Assembly: GCA_003141795.1 (NCBI GenBank)
Contig: PLNO01000105.1
Location: 12,225 to 17,682 of the forward strand
Length of the DNA: 5,458 bases
From: Spirochaetaceae bacterium
GTDB lineage: Bacteria; Spirochaetota; Spirochaetia; SZUA-6; Fen-1364
Reading direction: 5' to 3'
Of this stretch, positions 1-5,458 are shown piece after piece; the first letter of the stretch is position 1, and each line of letters starts with the position of its first letter. Made by a program: the position numbers and the translations under genes. Below the pieces are notes generated by a model. The model was not told the origin of the DNA. It was given only the letters and a program-made list of their open reading frames with translations, and ran no database searches.

Positions 1-3000
1 GAAACGCCTTGTGAGCTTCGAGCCCAGCGTGCGCAACCTCGCCGTTTCTTCGGAAGGCTCGCGGCTGCTGCTCAAATTCCAGAGCGACCGTGAAAAGCCC
101 TATCGCGTGAGCTTCAACTACCAGGCCTTGTCCAGCGCGAGTGGTCGGACCCTCGGCAGGTTCGCGAAAGCCTCATTCTACTTCTACTACACGCAGGCCT
201 CACCCTACATCATCTGGAAAGCCGCACGCGGGATCGCCGAGCGCTTCGGGCCGCAGTTCCTCCCCATGGAGGGACGCGGTGTCGGCCGGACCGACCTGCG
301 CGTCTACAAGGTGGATCCCGAAAGCCTCGACTTCTGGCCGTTCCCCTCGCAGCCGCTCACCGTGGACGAAAACGCGCGCCCGCCGATGTCAGGCGAAGAG
401 CAGGTGAGATCCGGTGACATGGTGAGCAGGATCCAGCTCCTGGGCTCCCCGGACATCTCACGTCTGATTGACCTGCCCATCGGGGAGCAGAGCAGCCGCT
501 CGAGCTTCGGAATCGACATGCACGACCTGCTGGCGGCGCGTTTCGGGGCGGACAGTCCCGGCACGTACCTCGTCGGGTATCGCAGCCTGGACAGCTCGAC
601 GCAGCGTTTCTACGTGCGTCTGTCCGTTACCGACCTCTGCCTCAGCACCGTGGAGGAGGAGGGCTCGGTCGTATTCGTCGCCACCTCCCTGCGCACGGGA
701 GCGCCCGTCGCGGGCGCGGCGGTGCGCGTGGAGGCACTCGTTCCCGATGCTGACAAGAGGGTGATGAAGGTGCTTTTCTCCGGCGTTACGGACTCCACCG
801 GCCAATACCGCTACGAGCACACGGCAGCCCGGGAGGCAAGCCCGGTGCGCATCGTGGTCCAGAAGGACGCTGACGTGCTCGTCCTGGACGCGCGCACGCC
901 GCCCCCTGTCTTCGCGAACAACCACTGGTCACAGGGCTCCTCCTCGTGGCTGGACTGGGTGACCGCGGATCCCCGCGTGGTTCGTCACGACCGGCGCACC
1001 CGCGCATACATCCTCACGGAGCGCCCCGTGTACCGCCCCGAGGAACCGGTGTACATCCTGGGATGGATGCGCGACCGCAAGGACGGTAAGATCCTTCGCA
1101 CCACGATCGTGGACAAGCTCGATCTCGTTGTTTCGGGTCCTGGGGGAAAGGAGTGGAACTACCCCGCGGAGCTCAACGGGAACGGACGGTTCTCCCTGAC
1201 CTTCAAGGAAGCCGATCTGCCCACGGGTGAGTTCAGCGCGACGCTGCGCACCGAATCGCAGGGCACCGCGCTCGCCTCCGTGAGCTTCCGCAAGGAGAGC
1301 TACAGGGTGCCGACCTTCGAGATTGCATTGTCGGGCCCTGACAAAGTGCCGCTGGACAAGCCGTTCGAGGTCCTCCTCACGGCCGACTATTACGCGGGAG
1401 GTCGGGTCGTCGGTGAGCGTGTGGATTGGGAGGTGACGCGCACCCCGTACAGCATCTCCAACCCGGCCTATCCGGGCTTCCTCTTTTCTACCGACGAACG
1501 CTTCTCCGGCGCCGACTCTTCGGCGGCAACGGGGGTGCTGAGCCAGAACGCGAACCTCGACGACGACGGTTCGGCAAAGCTCCGCATCAACCCCGCCGCG
1601 GAAAGCGATGCACGGGCCCGACGCTACACGGTCCGCGCCACCGTCCAGGGGGCGGACCGCCAGACAGTCACGACCGTCAAGCAGGTGTACGCCCTGCCGT
1701 CCTTCAGCGTCGGCATCAAGCTGGATCGGTTCATCACCGGTTCGATGGTGGTCACCCCTCGGATCATCGTGCTGGACCACCAGGAGAAAGCGCTTCCCGG
1801 CAAGCAGCTCACCGTACGGCTGATGCAGCGTCAATGGCATTCCTACATCGCGGAGACGGACTTCACCACGGGGGAAGCGCGCTACGTCACTGACGTCGTG
1901 GACTCCAAGGTGACGGAGACAACGGTGAGCTCCACCGAACAGGTGCTGGAGCCGTCCTTCACTGTCCGTGAAGCCGGTGTTTACATCGTGGAGGTGAGCG
2001 GCCGCGACCTCCTGGGGAGGCTGATCTCCGTCAAGGCCGACCTGTTCGTTGCCGGTACCAGCCCCGTTACCTGGGAGAGGAAAAAGGCAGGCGTCTTCGA
2101 GATCACCACCGATAAGACGAGCTATCAGCCGGGGATGACCGCCAAGATCCTCTTCAAGAGCCCCTACCAGGATGGCTACGCCCTGGTAGCCGTGGAAGGT
2201 CCCGAGGCCAATCAGTATTCGTGGGTGAGGGTCGCCGACGGGCAGGGGATCTTCCAGCTCCCCATCACGGCCTCCATGTCGCCCGGCGTGCCGATCACCG
2301 TTCTGCTCGAGCGCGGACGAGTTGCGGGGACGGGAACGGGATCTCCGCGCCTGGACCTCGGCAAGCCGGCCAGCCTCGGCGCATCGACATGGCTCGTCGT
2401 GCAGCCGGTGGCCAACCAGGTGAACGTCACCCTCGCGCACGAAGCACGAAGGCAGCCGGGAACGACATTGCCCATCCACATCACGATCCGCGACTGGAAG
2501 GGCAGCCCTCTGGATGGTGAGGTGGCGCTGTGGATGGTGGACAGGGCCGTGCTTTCGTTGGGCACGGAGCAGACCCTCGCTCCCCTGACGCCCTTCATCG
2601 AGAAGTCCCCCAGCGCCCTGAGCATGCGCGACAGCCGCAACCTCGCCTTCGGCACGCTGCCGGTGGAAGAGGTTGCAGGCGGTGACGGCGCGATCGACAT
2701 GGACCTCCTCCGCGATCTGATGGAGCGCACGACCGTGCGCAAGAACTTCAAGACGGTGCCGTACTTCAACCCCTCGATCCCTGTGACTGGCGGTGAGGCG
2801 GATATCGTGGTCGATCTGCCCGACAATCTCACCGATTTCGCCATCCGTGCCGTTGCCGTGTCCGGCTACGACAAGTTCGGCGTCGCGCGTTCGGTGGTCT
2901 CCGTGCGCCTGCCCGTGGTGGCGCAATCCGCGCTGCCGCGCTTCGTGCGGCCCGCTGATTCGTTCGCCGCCGGAGGGATAGGGCGGATCGCGGAGGGCCC

Positions 3001-4891
3001 CGACGGCCCCGGGATCGCCGGCATCACCGTCGAGGGGCTCGCGCTCGACGGTCCCGACCCCGCAACGGGATCGCGGCAGTTCACCTTCGCCGGCGGAAAA
3101 GCGCAGAAGCTCCTCTTCCCGCTTTCGGCGCCGGCATCCCTGCGGGAAGGCGGCACGGTGGCCGTCAGCCTTTTCGTCCAGCGCCTCGTCGACAAGGCCC
3201 GGGACGCATTCCGCATCGAGCTTCCCATCCGCGCCGACACCGAGAAGCGCAGGGTCACGAGGACCGCCACGTCTGACGGCTCCTCGGCGCTCGTGATGCC
3301 CGACCCTCCGGAGCCTGCCCGCCAGGGCACGCTTTCCCGCCGGATCGTGGTGGCGAAGGACCCGCGCATGATCGCGCTGATCCAGAGCCTCGCCTACCTC
3401 AATGAGTATGCGCACGGCTGCCTCGAGCAGCGTATTTCGAAGCTGTCCCCGGTGATCGTCCTCAAGGACCTTCTGGCCGCGACGGGCCTGTCGAAGACCT
3501 ACCCGCTGAACGAGGCGACCTTCAAGGACACGTTCACGTTCATGGCGTCCTGCATCGACGATGACGGGTTGTACGGTTTCTGGCCGGGCTCCCCGGGCAC
3601 CGTGAGCCTGACCTCATACGCGACGGAGTTCCTGCTCGCCTGCAAATCGTCGGGAATCAGCTTCGACCAGAAGCTGCTGGACCGGCCCGTCGCCGCCCTG
3701 ACCAGCGCGCTCCGCTCGGACTATTCGCGGCTGCTCTCGGGCTACTCCTCCTATGAACGGGTGGAGGCACTGGCCGCGCTCGAAGCGGCCGGGAGGTTCG
3801 ACGAAGGGTACGCGAATGACCTCCTGTCATCGGCCTCGGGCCTGCCACTGTACAGCCAGGCTCGTCTCTATCTCGCCCTCCAGCATCGCGGTCTGGCGGG
3901 ATCGCGAAAGGTTGCGGACCTCGGCAGGTCGCTTGCCGGAAGTCTGGTCACCAGGAAGGAGGGCGGCAGGGAAATCTTCGTCGCTCTCCAGCGCCCGCCT
4001 GTCGCGTGGGGAGGGCTCGTCCTGTCGAGCGAGCTGAAAACGATCGCGGCGGTGACCGAAGCGCTCCTCCGCGTCGATCCGCGATCCCCCAAGCTCGCGA
4101 TGCTGTCCGACTACCTCATCTCCCGATCGGGACCCGGCGGATGGGGAAATACGCAGGACAACATGGCGGGGATGAGGGCTATCAAGTCCCTCCTGGCCAG
4201 CAATGCCGCGGGCGGAGGCGAGGTGGTGCTGGAGGTCTCCTCCTCCAGGGGCATCCGGCGCCTCTCCACGGGCGCCATCGGTCTGGCGGCTTTCACACTC
4301 GATGACCCGGGTCCGGTGAGTATCTTCGTGCGTAAGGGCGCGAACAAGGCTCAGCCGGTCAGCTTCATCCTTTCGGCGGATTACCTTCCCGCCGCTCGTG
4401 GGACCTCCACCAAGGCGGAGAACGCCGGGTTCTCCGTGGAGCGGGAGATCATCACCGTCGGAACCGGCGGGCAGGCGAACGGGCACTTCCGGGCGACCTC
4501 GGGGATCGCCGTCGAGCTTCCCCTCGACACGGTCGTGGAGGAGCACGCGCGAGTGATCAACTTCGAGGATCGCTCTTTCGTGGCGGTCACCGTCCCCATG
4601 GCGGCAGGGCTCGAGCCGCTCAACCCGAACCTCGCGGGCGCACCGCCCGAGGCCACGCCGAGCGGGGGCATCAGCATGACTCCCACGTATGCAATCTACG
4701 GCGACGACGCCGTCACCTTCTATTACAATACGCTGCCCAAGGGTACGTACGATTTCTTCTTCCGGGCACGCGCGAGCTTCAGCGGATCCTTTACGGAGCC
4801 CTCTGCGCGGGCGGAGCTGCTCTACAACCTGGACGTGCGCGGACGGTCTGACGGGTGCGAGCTTTCGATACTGCCGGCCGACGGTTCATGA
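1..4891 (+). CDS. Bacterial alpha-2-macroglobulin family protein with thioester, 5' partial
   Basis: Large periplasmic protease-inhibitor family protein; 1626 codons are visible from the GTG at 11, and the frame is open to the left edge (first full codon at 2). No Shine-Dalgarno precedes that GTG and no signal peptide or lipobox is seen, so the true start probably lies upstream. Residues below count from codon 11. An N-terminal part ends with RVYKVDPESLDFWPFP (97-112); macroglobulin-like domains follow: GSVVFVATSLRTGAPVAGA (218-236), TERPVYRPEEPVYILG (336-351), SYQPGMTAKILFKSPYQ (704-720) and GEVALWMVDRAVLSL (836-850). A putative bait segment covers about 852-918, then LPDNLTDFAIRAVAVSG (936-952). 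The thioester domain (about 1110-1400) carries GCLEQ (1136-1140), GLYGFWPG (1186-1193) and GWGNTQDNMAG (1377-1387). The C-terminal domain has AAGLEPLNP (1531-1539) and LLYNLDVRGRS (1603-1613), as in complete homologues, so the 3' end is intact. The Cys-Gln thioester plus the pbpC neighbour resemble E. coli YfhM (type I) rather than thioester-less YfaS, but the N-terminal half resembles a longer proteobacterial subgroup, so I give no symbol. Family call is secure; protease trapping is inferred. Confidence 0.95.
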   Translation, partial: KRLVSFEPSVRNLAVSSEGSRLLLKFQSDREKPYRVSFNYQALSSASGRTLGRFAKASFYFYYTQASPYIIWKAARGIAERFGPQFLPMEGRGVGRTDLRVYKVDPESLDFWPFPSQPLTVDENARPPMSGEEQVRSGDMVSRIQLLGSPDISRLIDLPIGEQSSRSSFGIDMHDLLAARFGADSPGTYLVGYRSLDSSTQRFYVRLSVTDLCLSTVEEEGSVVFVATSLRTGAPVAGAAVRVEALVPDADKRVMKVLFSGVTDSTGQYRYEHTAAREASPVRIVVQKDADVLVLDARTPPPVFANNHWSQGSSSWLDWVTADPRVVRHDRRTRAYILTERPVYRPEEPVYILGWMRDRKDGKILRTTIVDKLDLVVSGPGGKEWNYPAELNGNGRFSLTFKEADLPTGEFSATLRTESQGTALASVSFRKESYRVPTFEIALSGPDKVPLDKPFEVLLTADYYAGGRVVGERVDWEVTRTPYSISNPAYPGFLFSTDERFSGADSSAATGVLSQNANLDDDGSAKLRINPAAESDARARRYTVRATVQGADRQTVTTVKQVYALPSFSVGIKLDRFITGSMVVTPRIIVLDHQEKALPGKQLTVRLMQRQWHSYIAETDFTTGEARYVTDVVDSKVTETTVSSTEQVLEPSFTVREAGVYIVEVSGRDLLGRLISVKADLFVAGTSPVTWERKKAGVFEITTDKTSYQPGMTAKILFKSPYQDGYALVAVEGPEANQYSWVRVADGQGIFQLPITASMSPGVPITVLLERGRVAGTGTGSPRLDLGKPASLGASTWLVVQPVANQVNVTLAHEARRQPGTTLPIHITIRDWKGSPLDGEVALWMVDRAVLSLGTEQTLAPLTPFIEKSPSALSMRDSRNLAFGTLPVEEVAGGDGAIDMDLLRDLMERTTVRKNFKTVPYFNPSIPVTGGEADIVVDLPDNLTDFAIRAVAVSGYDKFGVARSVVSVRLPVVAQSALPRFVRPADSFAAGGIGRIAEGPDGPGIAGITVEGLALDGPDPATGSRQFTFAGGKAQKLLFPLSAPASLREGGTVAVSLFVQRLVDKARDAFRIELPIRADTEKRRVTRTATSDGSSALVMPDPPEPARQGTLSRRIVVAKDPRMIALIQSLAYLNEYAHGCLEQRISKLSPVIVLKDLLAATGLSKTYPLNEATFKDTFTFMASCIDDDGLYGFWPGSPGTVSLTSYATEFLLACKSSGISFDQKLLDRPVAALTSALRSDYSRLLSGYSSYERVEALAALEAAGRFDEGYANDLLSSASGLPLYSQARLYLALQHRGLAGSRKVADLGRSLAGSLVTRKEGGREIFVALQRPPVAWGGLVLSSELKTIAAVTEALLRVDPRSPKLAMLSDYLISRSGPGGWGNTQDNMAGMRAIKSLLASNAAGGGEVVLEVSSSRGIRRLSTGAIGLAAFTLDDPGPVSIFVRKGANKAQPVSFILSADYLPAARGTSTKAENAGFSVEREIITVGTGGQANGHFRATSGIAVELPLDTVVEEHARVINFEDRSFVAVTVPMAAGLEPLNPNLAGAPPEATPSGGISMTPTYAIYGDDAVTFYYNTLPKGTYDFFFRARASFSGSFTEPSARAELLYNLDVRGRSDGCELSILPADGS
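2564..2764 (+). other. Putative protease bait segment of the A2M
   Basis: Residues about 852-918 lie between the conserved VDRAVLSL strand (843-850) and the conserved NPSIPV...LPDNLTDF segment (920-943). In bacterial A2Ms the exposed loop cut by target proteases sits in this region. Here it has little recognisable domain pattern and mixes Pro/Ser/Gly with acidic stretches and candidate cleavage residues, including Lys865, Arg873, Arg876, Arg901, Arg906, Arg910, Lys911 and Lys914, and hydrophobic Phe/Leu/Met positions. This would suit cleavage by proteases of varied specificity. The assignment rests on position and composition only; the exact limits and cleavage sites are inferred. Confidence 0.5.
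3419..3430 (+). other. CLEQ thioester motif of the A2M
   Basis: Codons TGC CTC GAG CAG encode Cys1137-Leu-Glu-Gln1140 (numbered from the codon at 11), inside YAHGCLEQRIS. In A2M and complement proteins the Cys thiol and Gln side chain of CxEQ form the internal thioester that links covalently to a captured protease after bait cleavage. All required residues are present, so this copy should be chemically competent. Tyr1133, four residues before the Cys, matches the position of a Tyr that, as I recall, shields the thioester in the Salmonella A2M structure. Confidence 0.93.
4888..4891 (+). other. ATGA stop/start overlap joining A2M and pbpC
   Basis: The TGA ending the A2M frame (4889-4891) overlaps the ATG of the next gene (4888-4890). 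The bases just upstream, inside the A2M 3' end, show no clear purine-rich Shine-Dalgarno sequence. This suggests that pbpC is translated by reinitiation or coupling after ribosomes finish the A2M, giving linked expression from one transcript. The start is supported by the cationic MRFLKKLR tail directly ahead of the membrane segment; the next in-frame ATG (4918) would remove that tail. Confidence 0.8.
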
Positions 4892-5458
4892 GGTTTCTGA
4901 AGAAGTTGCGCTCGGGGATGCCGGCTGTCGCATGCGCTGCATTCGCCGCGGCATCCCTGCTCTCCTGTGCACTGTTCGCCATCCTCGAGGTCGGCCTCGG
5001 AAGGGCGGTGTTCTCCTCTCCTCCGCCCACGCCGATCATCGAGGACCGTGAGGGGGGCTTCCTCACCGAAGGGGCGGGGCAATACGAGAGCTTCGGATAC
5101 TGGGACGTCGAAGGACCGCTCAATCAGCGCGTTGTGGCCTGCCTCACCGCCGCGGAGGATCGCCGGTTCTTCAGCCACCCCGGCGTGGACCTGCGTTCCC
5201 TGGGAAGATCGCTCCTGAACAACATCGGCGGCGGGGGCCGCCAGGGCGCCTCCACCATCGCCATGCAGGTTGCACGGCTCCAACACCCCGCCGCCCGCAC
5301 GCTCCTGAACAAGACGCTGGAGACTGCCACGGCCTTCTTTCTGGTACAGAGGTTCGGCCACGAGCGGGTCATGCGCCAGTACCTCAAGATCGTTCCGCAG
5401 GGCAACCAGATCCACGGCGTTGCCTACGCGGCCAGGCGCTTCTACCACAAGCCCCTCT
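4888..5458 (+). CDS. pbpC: Penicillin-binding protein 1C-like peptidoglycan glycosyltransferase (GT51), 3' partial
   Basis: N-terminal 190 codons of a class A penicillin-binding protein; the frame is open to the right edge. E. coli PbpC is about 770 residues, so the end of GT51 and the transpeptidase domain are outside. Such enzymes sit in the inner membrane facing the periplasm and polymerise lipid II into glycan strands. Residues 1-8 (MRFLKKLR) form a basic cytoplasmic tail; about 12-33 are one Ala/Leu/Phe-rich membrane anchor. Residues 49-59 (PIIEDREGGFL) and 70-78 (GYWDVEGPL) fit the PbpC lead-in. GT51 motif 1 is EDRRFFSHPGVD (90-101), with Glu90 the expected catalytic base. Motif 2 is GASTIAMQVARL (120-131), closer to PbpC (STLTMQVARL) than to the STITQQ of other class A enzymes. 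Motif 3 is KTLETATAFFLV (142-153), keeping the second glutamate as Glu145. The following segment YLKIVPQGNQIHG (165-177) departs from the usual YLN...PFG pattern. The upstream A2M neighbour supports pbpC. The penicillin-binding half cannot be confirmed here. Confidence 0.9.
   Translation, partial: MRFLKKLRSGMPAVACAAFAAASLLSCALFAILEVGLGRAVFSSPPPTPIIEDREGGFLTEGAGQYESFGYWDVEGPLNQRVVACLTAAEDRRFFSHPGVDLRSLGRSLLNNIGGGGRQGASTIAMQVARLQHPAARTLLNKTLETATAFFLVQRFGHERVMRQYLKIVPQGNQIHGVAYAARRFYHKPL
4921..4986 (+). other. Signal-anchor transmembrane segment of the PbpC-like protein
   Basis: Residues about 12-33 (PAVACAAFAAASLLSCALFAIL when read in two halves) are an uncharged run of roughly 22 residues that follows five basic residues in the first eight positions. 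The pattern fits an uncleaved type II anchor placing the catalytic domains in the periplasm, as is usual for class A penicillin-binding proteins. Cys27 is followed by ALF rather than sitting in a good lipobox, so lipidation is unlikely. Confidence 0.8.

Noticed and set aside
11..13. GTG at 11 as the true A2M start
   Set aside because: The frame stays open to the left edge, the ten preceding bases have no ribosome binding sequence, and the resulting N-terminus lacks a signal peptide that a periplasmic A2M needs.
1426..1893. Plus-strand frame of 155 codons nested within the A2M
   Set aside because: Arg/Pro/His-rich product in a shifted frame inside conserved macroglobulin-domain coding sequence; no sign of independent function or of a frameshift in the main gene.
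2995..3009. Short GC-rich inverted repeat (GGGCC, five-base loop, GGCCC)
   Set aside because: It lies in the middle of the A2M coding sequence encoding a Gly/Pro-rich turn and has no T-run, so it is not a terminator; such short palindromes are expected by chance at this GC content.
929..3415. Long minus-strand open frame of 828 codons opposite the A2M gene
   Set aside because: Its product is a His/Arg/Asp/Gly-rich string without recognisable domains, as expected when a GC-rich gene is read antisense with codon position 3 opposite the coding position 1. The plus strand clearly encodes a conserved A2M throughout.
3827..5448. Minus-strand open frames at 3827-4546 and 4822-5448
   Set aside because: Same GC-driven shadow behaviour opposite the A2M 3' end and the PbpC frame; no domain, no sensible start context, and the plus-strand frames carry the family motifs.

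Overview
The window holds two tail-to-head, plus-strand genes and almost nothing else. A very large bacterial alpha-2-macroglobulin (A2M) gene enters from the left edge and ends at 4891. A class A penicillin-binding protein gene of the PbpC (PBP1c) type starts at 4888 and runs off the right edge. The two reading frames overlap by four bases (ATGA). This A2M-pbpC pairing is a well-known Gram-negative arrangement: a periplasmic or lipid-anchored protease trap is encoded beside an envelope peptidoglycan synthase.

The organism is most likely a high-GC Gram-negative bacterium, judging from the strongly G/C-biased codon third positions and a gene pair that only makes sense with a periplasm. Proteobacteria in the broad sense, possibly a deltaproteobacterial lineage, is my best guess, but the sequence cannot settle this.

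Region by region: 1-4891 is the A2M, with its N-terminus (presumably including a signal peptide or lipobox) left of the window. It has N-terminal macroglobulin-like domains, a putative bait segment around 2564-2764, an intact CLEQ thioester motif at 3419-3430 inside a helical thioester domain, and a complete C-terminal domain. 4888-5458 encodes the cytoplasmic tail, the single transmembrane anchor and most of the GT51 glycosyltransferase domain of the PbpC-like protein; the transpeptidase domain lies beyond the window.

Working model (inference from the families): the A2M captures foreign proteases that reach the periplasm by cleavage of its bait and covalent thioester linkage, while the PbpC-like enzyme takes part in peptidoglycan repair or synthesis. 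The overlap suggests translational coupling and one transcript. There is no gene-free stretch over 300 bases, and I saw no RNA gene, mobile element, CRISPR array, promoter or terminator. I do not see a previously undescribed system; the points worth a second look are divergent residues in the GT51 motifs and the A2M bait segment.
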